The position numbers were made by a program, and so were the translations under genes. A DNA stretch of 64,000 nt from Petaurus breviceps papuanus (lineage: Eukaryota > Chordata > Mammalia > Diprotodontia > Petauridae): the NCBI GenBank assembly GCA_028583685.1, contig JAMXIF010000077.1, positions 15,164,103 through 15,228,102 on the forward strand. Reading direction: 5' to 3'. The notes under the pieces are model-generated. The model was given only the letters and a program-made list of their open reading frames with translations, did not search any database and was not told the origin of the DNA. Shown one piece after another: positions 50,585 through 63,444 of the stretch. How positions within the stretch are numbered: position 1 is the first letter of the stretch; each line of letters opens with the position of its first letter.

Positions 50585-51130
50585 ACAGAATGTCAGTCCT
50601 ATAAGGGAACTCATTTAGCAAGCTTTTCTCAGTTTTCAGATGAGGAAACTGATGCCCAGAAAAAGGAGTGATTTGTTCTAAGTCACACAGCTAAAAGTTT
50701 ACCTAATTAGCTCATGCTGTAGTTGATGAGATAATAATTAAGTGGTTAGCACAGTTCTTGACACGTTGGTAAGCACTCTATAAATAATAAGTTTTTTTTT
50801 TTACTAGTAGCATTAGTACTATTTCCTCTTGATGTGCCCTGAGTAGAGAATTGGTCAGCTGTTACCTCCCTGCCTTAGCACTATATAAACTAAGGTTCTT
50901 GGAGAGCATAAATTATATTCCCACTGTCCTATGAACCAGAAGACCAAGATTAAGCCATTGCGGTACAATGCCAAGGACTCTGGAATTAGAGGCAGAGGAA
51001 TTTGAATTTATTAAACTGTGTGACTTTAGGTAAAGTCCTTAGCCTTTCTGGGCTTCAGTTTCTCGCCTGCAAAATCAGATGGCTAATGGTTTTAGGTCTC
51101 ATCCAATTTTAAAACTAGGCCCCTTTGAAT
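50585..51130. repeat. MIR pieces: antisense, sense, sense
   Basis: 50585-50700 has TTTCAGATGAGGAAACTGAT (-). 50700-50790 has AAGTGGTTAGCACAGTTCTT (+). 50935-51130 has CCTTTCTGGGCTTCAGTTTC (+). Confidence 0.7.
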
Positions 51131-51261
51131 TGCCTTCTCAGCCTCTTCTTCCCCATGACAAATAATTAGAATTCATTTCACCTTCTATTTATATGTAGCA
51201 TCCCCCCATTCTCTTAGTTGCTGTTCTCTAAGCTTCCAAGAAGTTTGTCCCAAATATATGT

Positions 51262-51540
51262 CAGTTCAGTCCAATAAACATTTATCAAGCACCAACTATG
51301 TACAGTGTGCTCTACTAGGGGTTGCATTGTACAGCCCCACGATGACAGTTGACAGTCCCACAATCACAAAGCTTAATGAGGAAAGAGGAATGCAGATATT
51401 TACAGCAAGGTTAAAAAATTCAGTTCAACAAGCATTTTTAAAGCATTCCCTGTGTGAAAGGCAGTGTGCTAGATGTTGAGAATGAAAAGCTCAAATAGCA
51501 GATGGTCCTCAAGAAGCTTCCATTCTCTTAGTTAGGTTAC
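51262..51540 (-). repeat. L2 LINE 3' ends, antisense, two pieces
   Basis: CAATAAACATTTATCAAGCA (51275), then GGCAGTGTGCTAGATGTTGA and CCTCAAGAAGCTTCCATTCT (51460-51530). Confidence 0.75.
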
Positions 51541-51740
51541 TATGAGAACTATAGCAGAGAGGCAAACCAGAGAGGGATAAGATTGGGGAGGGAGGGCTTG
51601 TTTAAGTTCTTGTGCATCGAAAGGGGAGAGTTTGGGAGTGGAGGAGGGAGGGGGCAAGAGACAGACGGGAGGAAGGAGGTGAGGAAGTTTCTTCATTACT
51701 GTCACCCAGCACTCCCCTCTTGCATGTTCTTCTCTTGCAG

Positions 51741-51951
51741 GCTTCCCGGAGAATGCTAGACGATGAAATGACTGTCAGCCTTTCCCTGCCCAGTGACTCC
51801 AGCATGTTCAACAACAATCATTCTTCGTCACCTAGTGAGCAGGAGTCCAACTCCACTTATGACCGTATTTTCCCCCTTGGTCCTGACTACCAGGAGCCTT
51901 CCCGGCTCATACGGAAACTCCCCGAATTTGCTCCAGGAGATGAGGAGGCAG
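51741..51951 (+). CDS. DDR2: DDR2 exon: cytosolic juxtamembrane region (about residues 432-502)
   Basis: This exon encodes [19 protein letters not shown] through to the end [12 protein letters not shown]. It carries the tyrosines of NSTYDRIF (about Tyr471) and PDYQEP (about Tyr481), which lie in the phosphorylated, adaptor-binding juxtamembrane segment. The LPS-rich start and the RLIRKLPEF stretch next to the helix are conserved. The acceptor is TTCTCTTGCAG and the donor is GTTAGG. An overlapping open frame at 51793-51990 is only a frame shadow. Confidence 0.97.
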
Positions 51952-52034
51952 GTTAGGAATGGGGCGAGGGGGTTGTCAAAGAAAACCTAGGACTAGCATA
52001 ACTGAAACATATAAGTCTTAACCAATGGAATGAC

Positions 52035-52120
52035 TGGCAGCCTATATAAATTTTATACATGTATATATACATGTATGCAGGTGTGTATACGTGTGTTTTA
52101 TATATGTGTATGCATGTTAA
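52035..52120. repeat. TATA/TG-rich simple repeat
   Basis: ATGTATATATACATGTATGC and related alternations. Confidence 0.75.
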
Positions 52121-52224
52121 AGCCCACAGGAAGTACAAAGTAGGTTTGAGTTCAGAAATTGCTATGGGATCTGAATCAGGTAATGGCTTTTCTCTGATTT
52201 AATAGAGTCCATTAATATCTCCTG

Positions 52225-52560
52225 CTTATCCTAAATAATAATAACTAGTGTTTATGGGCCACTTTAAGGCTTGAAAAACTCTTTATAAATATATCATTTG
52301 ATCCTCAGCAAAAACCCTGAGAGGTAAGCACTATTATTATTCTCATTTTATAGATGACCAAACTGAGGAAGATGGGAAATCACTTGCCCAGGGTCATACA
52401 GCTAGTAAATATCTGGATTTGAACTCAGCTCTTCCTGACTCCTGGTCCAAAACTTTATCCACTCTGCTACTTAACTGCCTCAATGGGTCAGCATGCTGAC
52501 TTAGATTCAGGAAGACCTGAATTCAAATCTTACCTTTGCAGTACTACTGGGGGCAAGTCT
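52225..52560. repeat. MIR/THER (-) and SINE head (+)
   Basis: 52225-52490 has AATAACTAGTGTTTATGGGC and CCAGGGTCATACAGCTAGTA. 52490-52560 has AGGAAGACCTGAATTCAAAT. Confidence 0.75.
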
Positions 52561-52654
52561 TTTGACTGTGCTGAGCTTCAGGCAGCTCTTTGAGAGTACA
52601 AATCATAAAGAGGTTGTGATCACCATTGGAAACAAAATAATACATCTTTTATAT

Positions 52655-52765
52655 ACATATACACACATATCTTTGATGTATGCAGCATTTTATGTGTACA
52701 AACACGTACATATATACATATTATATAATTATATATATATATACAGATATATATTATATAAATAA
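52655..52765. repeat. AT/AC-rich simple repeat
   Basis: TATACATATACACACATATC and (AT)n runs to about 52765. Confidence 0.8.
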
Positions 52766-52874
52766 ATGAATGAAAATTATTCAATGATAGGTATTTCCCT
52801 ATTACATATATAGGTATTTCCCTTGGGAAAAGGAAATACCACAAGTCTTGATAATTAAGCATCAACATTAGTAA

Positions 52875-55706
52875 ACTTAAAATGGATGGGAAATGGACGA
52901 ATTTAATTCAGGTGATCACTAAATATACTACTGTGGGCAAAAATCCCTTAGAAGAAATGGTATAGCCCTCACAGTCAATAAAAGGGTAAGAAAAGCAGTG
53001 TTAGGGTATGATTTTAACAATGACTAAATGATATCTATTCGAATCTAAGGCAAACCATTCAACATCACAGTAATATAAGTCTATACTCCAACCACTGATG
53101 CTAAGGAGGCCAAAGTTGCTCAGTTCTATGAAGAGTAACAATATCTTCCAGAAATAACACCAGAAAAAGATGTCACATTCATTATAGGGGATTGGAATAC
53201 TAAAGTAGGAAATCAAAAGATAATTGAAGTAACAGGCAAGTTTGACCTTGGAGTACAAAATGAAGCAGGGCAGAGACAAATAGAGTTTTGTCAAGATAAC
53301 TCACTGATTATAAAAAACAAACAAACAAACAAACAAACACTCTTTTTCAACAACCCAAAAGACAACTCGCCACATTGATATTACCAGATGGTCAATGTCA
53401 AAATCAGATTGATTATGTACTTTGCAGTCAAAAGTGGAAAAGTTCTATTAAAACAAGACCTAGAGCTGACTGTGGTTCAGATCATGAACTTCTCACTGCA
53501 AAAATTTACACTTAAGTTGAAGAAAGTAGGGAAAACCATCACACCATATAATTATGATCTAAATAGCATTCCTTATGAATATGAAGTGGAGGTGATGGAT
53601 AGATATAAGGGATTAGATCTAGTAGACAGAGTGCCTGAAGAACTATGGAGAGAGGTTCACAATATCATACAGGAGGCAGCAACAACAAGAAAATTCAGAA
53701 GAAAAAGAAGAGCAAGAAAGCAAAATGACTATCTGGTGAGGCTTTACAAAAACTTGAGGAAAGAAGGAAAGCAAAAGGGAAAGGAGAAAAGGAAAGATGT
53801 ACCCAACTGAATGCAGAATTGCAGAGAATAGCAAGGAGAGATAAGGTTTTCTTAAATGAGCAATACAAAGAAGTAGAAGAAAACAATTGAATGGGAAGGA
53901 CAAGAGATATAGTCAAGAAAATTAGAAATATCAAAGGAATGTTTTGTGAAAAATGGACACGATAAAAGATAAAAATTGTAGGGATTTGAAAGAAGCAGAA
54001 GAGAGAAGATGTGACAAGAACATACTAAAGAGCTATATAAGAAGGATCTTAACATCACCGATAGCTACAATGGCACAGTTACCAATCTAGAGCCAGACAT
54101 CCCTGGAGAATGGAGTCAAGTGGGCCTTAGGAGGTATTGCAATAAGGCTAGGGGAGGTGATGGAATTACAACTGAGTTATATAAAACCCTAAGATGATGT
54201 TAAAGTGCTGCACTCAATATGCCTGCCAACTTGAAAAACACAACAGTGCCCACTAGACTGGAAAAAATCAGGTTATGTCTCAATCCTGAAGAAGGGCAAT
54301 GCCAAGGAATGTCCAAATTATCAAATAGTTATGCTCATTTCACATGCCAGAAAGGGTCTTCTCAATATTCTATAAGATAGGCTTCATTAATAACCAAGAA
54401 TTACCAGAGAAGCAGGTAGGTTTTGAAGAGACAAAGGAACTAGAGACCAAATTGCCAATATTTGCTGGATTATGGAGAAAGCAAGGGAGTTTCAGAAACA
54501 AATCTACTTCTACTTCATTGACTACACTAAAGCCTTGTGAATCACAACAAAATGTGGCAAGTCCTCAAAGAGATGGGAGTACCAGATCATCTTTTCTCCT
54601 AAGGAACCTGTATGCTACCCAAAAAGCAACAGTTAGAAACAAACATGGAACAGCTGATTGATTTAAGATTGGAAAAGGATTATGATGAGACTGTATATTG
54701 TCACCTTATTTATTTAATTTATATGCAGAATACATCATGAAAAATGCCAGACTGGATGAATCAAAATCTGGAATTAAGGTTCCTGGGAGAAATATCAGCA
54801 ATCTCACATATGCAGCTGATACCATTCTCATGGCTGAAAGTGAAGAGGAATTAAGAAGCCTCTTGATGAGGGTGAAAGAGGAAAGTGTAAAAGCTGGTTT
54901 GAAGCTTAACACCAAAAAATCCCCCTAAGATCTTGGCAACTGGTCCCATCAGTTCCCAGCAAATAGAAGGAGAAAAAATGGGAAGCAGTGTCAGATTTTA
55001 TATTCTTGGGTTCAATGATGAGGGTGAAAGAGGAAAGTGTAAAAGCTGGTTTGAAGCTTAACACCAAAAAAAATCCCTAAGATCTTGGGAACTAGTCCCA
55101 TCAGTTCCCAGCAAATAGAAGGAAAAGAAATTGAAGCATTGTCAGATTTTATATTCTTGGGCTCAAGGATCATTGCAGATGGCAACTGCATCCATGAAAT
55201 CAAAAGCTGCTTCTTCCTTGGAAGGAAGCCTATGGCATATCTGGACAGTATACTAAAAAGCTAAACCATCACCTTGCTGACAAATGTTCATATAGTCAAA
55301 ACTATGGTTCTTCCAGTAGCAATGTATGGCTGTGAGAGTAGCACTATAAGGAAAGCTGAGTGCTGCAGAATCAATGCTTTCAATTTGTGGTGCTAGAGAA
55401 GACTTTTGCGAATCCATTGAACAGTAAAGAGATCAAATCAATTAATACTTAAAGAAATTAATTCAGGCCATTCACTGGAAAGTAAAATTCCAAAACTGAA
55501 ACTTAAATACTTTGGCCACATAATGAGATGATGTGACTCATTGGATAGATCTTGATGTTGGGAAAGATTGAAGGCAAGAGGAAAAGATGGTGGCAGAGGA
55601 TGAGATGGATAGCGTCATGGAAACGGAGAACATGAACTTGGATAGACTTCAAGAGATAATGGAGGATAGAGGGGCAGATAGTACTGAACAACTGAACAAC
55701 AATAAT
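52875..55706 (+). mobile_element. RTE/BovB-like LINE, nearly full length, decayed
   Basis: About 2.8 kb. The endonuclease part has GGGGATTGGAATACTAAAGT (GDWNTKV, 53188). The linker is KFTLKLKKVGKTI (53388-53810), and the reverse transcriptase part at 54698-54928 has LTYAADTILMAES, where the family has YADD. A late MYGCES motif lies near 55323. It ends with the RTE tail CTGAACAACTGAACAACAAT. Many stops and frameshifts make it dead. It carries a 152-bp tandem duplication and an (AAAC)n run at 53308-53339. Confidence 0.9.
54864..55166 (+). repeat. Tandem duplication of about 152 bp inside the RTE LINE
   Basis: 54864-55015 is repeated at 55016-55166. Both start TGATGAGGGTGAAAGAGGAA and end TATTCTTGGG(T/C)TCA. 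Confidence 0.95.
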
Positions 55707-55714
55707 TATAAATG

Positions 55715-56020
55715 GGAGGTAATATCAGAGATAAGGTATTATCAGTAGTGGGATTGGGAAGGGCTTCTTGTAAATGGTGAGATGTGAGCCAACTCTTGTA
55801 GGAAACCGGTGCAAGGAGGAGGTGATAGAAGAAAACATTCAAGGCATGAGGGTCAGCAAGTGGAAAAGCAAAAAGTCAGGAGGACTGTCCTGTAACCAGT
55901 GTTTCTGAATTGTACCATGTATGGAGGAGAGTGAAGTAGGAAAACCTGAAGAGGTAGCAAGAGATCCAGTTGTTAAGGGCTTCAAAAGCCAAACAAGTTT
56001 TTAACAAATCAACTTTGTCA
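55715..56020 (-). repeat. L2 LINE fragment, antisense
   Basis: GGGAAGGGCTTCTTGTAAAT, AAACATTCAAGGCATGAGGG and AGTTGTTAAGGGCTTCAAAA. Confidence 0.65.
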
Positions 56021-56215
56021 ATGTGTGAGGTGTACCTTGGAGTTGTTTTAATGTTCATTTCCCTAAGTATTAAGGAACTAGAGCATTTTTAATATGCATA
56101 TTGATAGCTTGGATTTCTTCCTCTGAAAAAACTGCCTTTTTGTACTTTATCAGTTGGGTAATGGACAAGTCATGTAAAGAGTTATGACACTGGGATAAAT
56201 TGTTTGAATATTTGA

Positions 56216-56527
<312 letters not shown>

Positions 56528-56689
56528 TGATCCATTGGATATGCCTCAACTTTCTATTACTCAATGCTGTATCCTCTTGAGTGCCTGTTTTTTTTTTCAA
56601 TGTAGCTTCCTACACTGAAGAGGAAGCTTGATGATGGACTATTTTAAATGGACTTTTTTTTTAAGAGTTCTAAGATATTAGAGTCACAA

Positions 56690-56840
56690 GAGATCTGAGA
56701 GATCATTTAGTTCAAATCCTGCATTGTACAGGTGAGGTAAGTGATGTCCAGAAAGATGAAGTGATCCTAATCAATCGATCAACTTATTAAGCTCCTACTA
56801 AGTTCCAGTCTCTGTACCAGGCTCTAGGAATACAAGTTGG
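56690..56840 (-). repeat. MIR and L2 ends, antisense
   Basis: AGATCATTTAGTTCAAATCC (MIR, 56690-56765), then AACTTATTAAGCTCCTACTA (L2, 56770-56840). Confidence 0.6.
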
Positions 56841-56844
56841 GTGG

Positions 56845-58040
56845 GGCAGATCTGGGATTACATGCCATCTTCCCAGATGCTATCGTTCTTGCCACTGTCT
56901 CATGCTTCCTCTTTGAAGATAAATAACTGTGCTTCAGATGCAGTTAAAGGCAACCTAAAATTTCAGTGTTGTCTGTAAATGTAAGGGGATGGGTGGGGGT
57001 GGGGCTAGAGAAGGAAGCTCAGAGATGTGGTCATCCATTACAAACTGTTCAGAAACACCCTGCTGGATGAGAGCTATGCCCTTTTTCTCCCTCTAATAGG
57101 AGCTGTATAGAAAACAGTGAAAAAAAAGAACACTTGTTCTCTCATTCTAGCATCCTAGCAAGTCAACCACTCAAGAGAGGAGGTAATCATTTGTGAAGCG
57201 ATGCTGCATCGATATGTATAAAAGGACCCATTTCAACTAGAAGTCATGTTAACAACAGAATCTTTTTTAGAATATGAAGCGTAATGATTTCAGTTGACAG
57301 CAGTTCCTTAGGAGACCTTCAGTTGACCTGCAATGCTTCATTCTAAAAGAAATTATTTTGGAACTTTGTACTCGGACATTTCAATGGATCTGTGATATCA
57401 TTGACTTGGATACTTCTCCCAACAATGCAGAGTATAAGTCATCCATGCCCTCTCATCCTGCGGGACCCTTGTGTTTGGCCCCTCATAAATCTTCCCCCCA
57501 GGCTCCACCCAACATGGTAGGGATTTTCCTTTAGCTCTTGTGACTTTGGGCAGACAATAGTTAAGCACAGAAGCTATTTATAAGTTATCTCTTACTCTTT
57601 GCAGAGGACTGACCTTTCTTCGTTTCAGGTCTTACATATTATTTTACATAACTCTTTTTTGGCAATATTGCAATATACTTATGCCTTTTCACTGACCTTT
57701 GGGTGATCTTCAACTTGAATTCTTTAGAGACTGTGATTTCATATTTCTCAGTCTTGCACCACCACTGTAAAAATATTGTTGTTATGAAGATAGGCTTTTG
57801 TTTTTAGGAAGGAGTTTAGCGTCATGAAAAGCATTGTATAGTTTCCCAAAGGGAACGTAGCCCATTCTCCTGCTTCTTTCAATTCTAGGGCAAGTTTATT
57901 TCCCATGCCTACTCCTTGGTAGAGGTAGAGGTGTTTGGTGGAGGTCAGTGACTGAAGCACAGACTTTCAAAATTTGGATTTCCATTGATCCATTTCAACC
58001 TTCAAAATAGTGTTATTGGCAATAACACACTAGAGTTTTA
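56845..58040. other. Intronic, nothing recognised
   Basis: The longest repeat-poor stretch in this intron. No open frame with support. Confidence 0.5.
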
Positions 58041-58044
58041 CCAT

Positions 58045-58690
58045 AGCATCACCTCTAGGTTCTAAGAGCATTAATAAGTTGGATGAGGTCCAGAAGAGAA
58101 TGGTTAGGATGGGGAGAAGACTTAGTTACAGTAACATTAGAGGATCATTCAAAGGAACTAGGGAGAGAACCTGGCAAAGGATGGATGGGCAAAGGATACA
58201 AAGGCATTTAATGGAGTACATGATTGTGGTCTTCACATATTTGAAGGACTATCACATTCATTCTGCTTAACTCTAGAAGGAAAGAACAATGAGAGATTTC
58301 ACTGAAAGCTCATGGGAATTGGGCTCAGGAACCTAGGTCTGAAACCTGACTGTGCTTTTTTTGACTTAGGTGACTTTGAGTAAGTCATTAACTTCTTGGG
58401 ACCTCAGTTTCCTCATTTGTGAAGTGAGAGACTTTTATGTTCTCTTCCAATTCAAAGTCCTCTGATTGTATGAAATGGCAGAGATTCAAATTTAGGTTTG
58501 CCATAAGGGAAAAGTTCAGTACAATGTGACAAATAAAAAAAGTAGCATGCACACCTCACTGCATGTTTTCAGGTAGAAGTTCAGTCACCACTTGTCTGGG
58601 ATGTTGTAGAGAAAGGGGCTTCAGGACAGATCCGGCTATGTGATGGACGAGTTCTGTCCAACTGGAAGATCCTGTAACTAGGAAAACTCT
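58045..58690 (+). repeat. CR1/L3 LINE 3' part split by a MIR
   Basis: GGTCCAGAAGAGAATGGTTA and TTCACATATTTGAAGGACTA before, CAGTCACCACTTGTCTGGGA after. A sense MIR (58315-58475, GGGACCTCAGTTTCCTCATT) sits between. Confidence 0.8.
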
Positions 58691-58879
58691 TCTTTGCAAT
58701 AAAATTAAATCTGCCTTTCTGCACTTCTGCCCATTGATCCTTGCTCCTGAAGCTGGGGTCATGCAGAAAAAGTTTAATTCTTGACAGCAAGAACACAACA
58801 AAGTTCCAATATGACACTAAGAGGGAAAACATTCCCTTTTAGGTCAGTGCTTTACCATGATTTTAATCAGTCATTTTTA

Positions 58880-59100
58880 TCATAGTGTGGAAGGTGTATT
58901 CATAATGATTCATGTTTAGATAATCTTTTAAGGTTTGAAAAATAGTTCTTTTCTTACAACAATTCCATGAGGTGGGTAATTCAAGTGTTATTGGACTCAT
59001 GTTGCAATTCAGGAAACTTGAATTAAAAAGCTGTGACCTGTCCAAGGTGAGGCAAGTAAATGGAAGGGCTGAGGCTTCTGACTCCCTAGTCCAGGGCTCA
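58880..59100 (-). repeat. MIR/THER SINE, antisense
   Basis: AGATAATCTTTTAAGGTTTG, ATTCCATGAGGTGGGTAATT and CTGTGACCTGTCCAAGGTGA. Confidence 0.6.
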
Positions 59101-59109
59101 CCCCACTAA

Positions 59110-59800
59110 AAATCAACCAGTGAGCATTGATTAAGTGCTTACTATGTACTAGGTACTGTGCTAAATGCTGGAAATACCAAGACAAAAGGAAAACAATTCC
59201 TGCCTTCAAGGAGTTTACATGCTAATAGAGGAGTGAAAATGTATGTACGTGCAGAGGTACATATAAAACACATACAAGGTAATCTTGGAAGGGCAGAGTA
59301 CTGACAGCTGGTGGGGGGAGGGGAGGTGGGAAAGCCTTGAGCTGTGTCTTGAAGGAAACTGGAGATTCCAAGAGGCATAGATTCTGAGAGAGAGACAGAA
59401 AGAGACAGAGAGCATTACAGTTTCATGGGGCAACCAATACAAAGGCATGGATATGGGAAATGGCATGTTGTGTGTTAGCAATAAAAAAGGCAAGTTTGGT
59501 TGGATTACAGAGTACATAGAGAGGAGTAATATATAATAATGCAGGAAAGGTTGGGGTGGGGGCAGGGTTGGGTTGTAAAGAGCTTCTAAATGTCCAACCA
59601 TGTGTTTTACATTTGATCCTAGAGGTAACAGGGAACTACTAAAGTTTATTGAGTAGGTGGGGATAACATGGTCAGATCTATGCCTTAGGAAAATCACTTT
59701 GCTGGCTATATAGAAGATGGATTAAAGTAGGGAGAGACTTAAGGTAAGGAGACCAATTAGGAAGCTCTGTCCGTTGGCCAAGTGATAGCTTCTGAGAGTC
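59110..59800 (-). repeat. L2 LINE 3' half, antisense
   Basis: GCTTACTATGTACTAGGTAC, TCCTGCCTTCAAGGAGTTTA, AGGTAACAGGGAACTACTAA and ACTTTGCTGGCTATATAGAA in L2 antisense order. Confidence 0.85.
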
Positions 59801-59971
59801 ACCATATCATTCCTGTCCTATGCTTTCAGTTCTTTCATCTGCTGAAGGGACGGGTGAAGTGTCCAGCTAGTTCCCAATTCCTCTGTCCCAGTTAACTTAT
59901 CTCTAGGTAAAGCCCACCAAGAATGCTGAAAGAGCAAATGATGATGCTGAGACTCAATGAATTTTGTCCAG

Positions 59972-60099
59972 GTTCATCTCTGCGAAGTGGAGGGCATGGA
60001 AAAATTCATGGACAAAGATTTTGCCTTAGATGTCAACACCAACCAGCCTGCCCTGGTGGCCGTGAAAATGCTCCGAGCAGATGCCAACAAGAATGCCAG
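59972..60099 (+). CDS. DDR2: DDR2 exon: kinase N-lobe with the catalytic lysine (about residues 577-619)
   Basis: The exon reads [20 protein letters not shown] and later [15 protein letters not shown], plus two bases of Arg619. The AAA codon at 60065-60067 is the VAVK lysine (Lys608), which anchors ATP. The segment between the glycine loop and the lysine has the acidic insert typical of DDR kinases. The acceptor is TTTTGTCCAG and the donor GTCTGT. Open frames that run past 60099 are intronic. Confidence 0.97.
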
Positions 60100-61375
60100 G
60101 TCTGTCACCCACATTTTGAATCTTCCTTCACATATATTTGCTTCTTTGAAGCAGGAATATTTCTTAGAAACTCCCAAGGAATTTAAAAGGGGAGAAGGTT
60201 TTGAATCTGCCCAGTGCCTGGGAATGATGATGGAGAATGAATAGTCTTCATCTTCTCTCTTTTCTTCCACATCTATCTTCTTACCCTGCATGCAGTTCAT
60301 CTTCTTAATCTGCATTCTGACTGGCTCCACACTCCCTGGTATTTCTGTCAACTGAGAGATAAGCTTCTTTGTCATTCTTCTGTCATCCTCTGTATTACCT
60401 GTGGCTCAGGATCTCCACTCGAAGCTCACATGGGCCAGTTCCAATCTTAGGAGGTTCTCTGTCTTACTATTTCTTGTGGCTCACATCCCTGCCTAGATCT
60501 TCTTTGGGAACATCAGAAATTTGACTAATTTCTCTTTAAGAGTCACATTTCCTGTTCTCCCTACAAGTAAGTGAAGATTAAAAACTGAACATTAAAAAAT
60601 AATAAGTTCATTAAAGAACAATAATAACAATAAAAATAATAGACTACCACTCTTTCTTCAGCCCCTCCCTGTATTCTATCCATCTTTGAAACTCACAATC
60701 CAGATAATGATTCCATTTAGGCCCAAGGGATCGGAAAAATTTTGTTGAAGGGGTGGAATCTCCTAGAAATTCACTTGCTTGAAAGGAGTCCACTTACTCC
60801 TCCCACCTTTGGTGCTGCTGCTGCTGTCACTCTGTTATCTTAGTCAATGGGGTCTTGTCTGCAGTGTCCTCAATTTTGTGTCATCCTAATGAGTGACTAA
60901 TAGTTTGGTAACTTCCCCAGGCTGGTTCCAGTATTTCAGATTGGCTGATTGCATGGTTACTATGTCTTGTAAATACTATTCATCATTCTGTCCAACATGT
61001 TCTCTGTGCCAGTCTAACACCCACTCCCAAGGCTGGTTGGCACTGTGGTCCTCAGGGTTATAGACCTCTGGATCCTTGTCGTCAATGGAGGTCTCCCTCA
61101 CCTGATAGAGAAATCTAATGTCCCCTTTCTCTGCAGGTACACAGCAGGCTGGTTCATGTTCCTTTCCCTGTCCCAACACAAGGGGAGGATGAAATGAACA
61201 GTTTGGCCAGAACCCAGAGAAAGTCACTCACAGCTCCAGTCTGTATTAGCCTCCTTTGGACAAACATACTCTTTGCTATCAGACCCACATTTTCTTGCCA
61301 CATCTCCTCCGTTTCCCTTCCCTTTCATCCCTTGAACTCCTTTTTTCCTTAAGTGTTCTCTGTTTTCTCTCCTCC
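60100..61375. other. Intronic, nothing recognised
   Basis: No supported gene or clear repeat; small AT-rich run near 60590-60645. Confidence 0.45.
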
Positions 61376-61379
61376 TTTT

Positions 61380-61605
61380 AACATTTATGTAACTCATTAA
61401 GGTTTATGAAGCACTTTTACGTTCACTCTCATTTGACCCTCACAACAATCTTGTGAGATAAGCATTTCTGATATTATTATCACCAGATTTACAAATGAAA
61501 AAATGGGGGCTGAAAGAGTTTAAAGGATTTGTTCATGATTAAAGACCCGGTAAGTATCAAAATTAGGAGTTGAGTACAGGTGTGGTGTACATTTTAACGC
61601 TATGT
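61380..61605 (-). repeat. MIR/THER SINE, antisense
   Basis: AGGTTTATGAAGCACTTTTA, CTCATTTGACCCTCACAACA and ATTAAAGACCCGGTAAGTAT. Confidence 0.75.
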
Positions 61606-61609
61606 TATA

Positions 61610-63205
61610 CTCTCTTTGCCTTTCTTTCTGTGTCCACTGAGCCTGAGGATATCCAGCTGTCTTTCCTTGGAAACTTATTCCAAAAAGTCCCCTAGTAATT
61701 TCTCAAGCCACCTAAGAGTTTGAGATTAATGTAGATTATGGGTCCTGCTTTCACACCCTTATCTAACAATCTTTCCATTGCAGCACTGATGAGTTATTAC
61801 ACTATTGAGACATACTTTCTCTGCAAGAGCTACACATCTGGGTAGCACTGCCTTGAATTGTTTTGATTTATGTCATGAACATTCCAGGCACTTTCAAGAG
61901 AAAGTTTATTGCCCTTGTCTCAAATAACATGATAAGCCCCTAGAATCATGACAGTGTGCCCCTAGGGAGTCCTGTGGTTGGCGCACTTAGAGTTTGGGAA
62001 GGAGAGGTGATAGAGTTATGAACAGTTTCAGAGGGTTACCTATGAGACTTTACTAGACTGAATGGTATGTGCAGGCTTCCAAATCCCACTGAAGGACTAT
62101 GTTCTTCATCCTTAAACTTGTATTTATGATCTGGGCACATAATTTTTTAAAGGAGAAGTGACAAGGAAATACAAAAGATGTGAATACCTTGCTAGTGTTT
62201 AAATTTGGAGGACTGAAATGTGATCTATATTTATTTGTTGTGTCCTGTCCTTCTCAGCAAGGTTGGATGTCAGAATCCCTGAGACTCCTGGAGGTATCTG
62301 AGCTCTCAGGGATTTGAGGTGACCTAAGAGAATTATGTCAGGATCTGGGTGAATTGGGAAGGTCACAGACATCTCAAGGATATCTCAGCCTGGGGGAACA
62401 GAAGGAAATCCCAACATAACCACCCTTTTATAGATGATTCCTATATGCCATGTAAGGGTCTTAAGACATGCAATTCTGACCCATTCCTGTAGGGTCCAAG
62501 ATAAGCTGTTGGGGCCAGCTTATAGATGGGAAATTGTCAGTAGTGACCCAGGTTATTTCATCATTCAATGTATCTGCATGGCTAGAACTTGCAACAAATC
62601 ATAAAATGTTCAAGTTGGAGGTTTTCTAGAGGAACCCAGTTAGTATAGATTTATTTCTTTATGCTTGGCCATCTAAGTGTGATTTTCGAAATAACAGTAT
62701 ATTACTAGAGTGTACTTTTAAATAGCATTGCTTTAAAAGTGGCTATCCTGTTAATTATCTGGGTGGTTGGATTGAAATTGTTAAAAACATTTGGTATGTG
62801 AATATACAGCATTATAAGACATGCAAATCAGGAAGAAATTATGTACTTTGAAAAAAATGTTTCACTTTTATCAAATAATTCAGATTAGAGGTCCTTTAAA
62901 TAACAAGCTCCCATAATGTGTTTAAAATAGGATTCTCTTTATAATTTGCAAACTATAAAAGATCATTACAGGAGCATATAGTTCTAGGAGAATATTTATT
63001 GGAGAGCAAGTAGAATAGACAAGTACCAGACATTCTCTTCCTGTTCTACAAAACAGAGCAAAGTCAGGTAGAGTTATGGGCAAGTGGAAGTGGGAGGAGT
63101 CTTTGCTGGGGATGCTTTTCCTTTTTGTTGCCTTCCAACTCCAGTGACCTCTGTGTTAGTCTGTGTCTGGCGTATATATCTATATTTGTCTATGTCTTTC
63201 CAAAG
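61610..63205. other. Intronic, nothing recognised
   Basis: Repeat-poor stretch before the last exon; no gene supported. Confidence 0.45.
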
Positions 63206-63397
63206 GAATGATTTTCTCAAGGAGATAAAGATCATGTCCCGGCTAAAGGACCCCAACATCATCCGACTGTTAGCAGTGTGCATTGCAGAAGACCCCCTGT
63301 GTATGATCACTGAGTACATGGAGAATGGGGACCTCAACCAATTCCTTTCCCGACATGAACCCCAGAGCCCTCCCTCCAGTAATGCACCTACTGTCAG
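63206..63397 (+). CDS. DDR2: DDR2 exon: kinase alpha-C helix and hinge (about residues 619-683)
   Basis: This exon completes Arg619 and reads [19 protein letters not shown] and on to [19 protein letters not shown]. Glu625 (GAG at 63222) is the alpha-C glutamate that pairs with the catalytic lysine. TEYMENGDL is the hinge. The tail, [13 protein letters not shown] plus two bases, lies in the variable loop before human Tyr684, and it differs from human more than the rest. The donor is GTAACT. The catalytic loop, DFG motif and activation loop lie beyond the window. Confidence 0.97.
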
Positions 63398-63444
63398 GTA
63401 ACTGAGTCAGGCCACTTTGTGTAAGGTTTGCCTGATACTACATT

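Noticed and set aside
53388-53810. 140-residue basic protein as a host gene
   Set aside because: It is the linker region of an RTE/BovB LINE.
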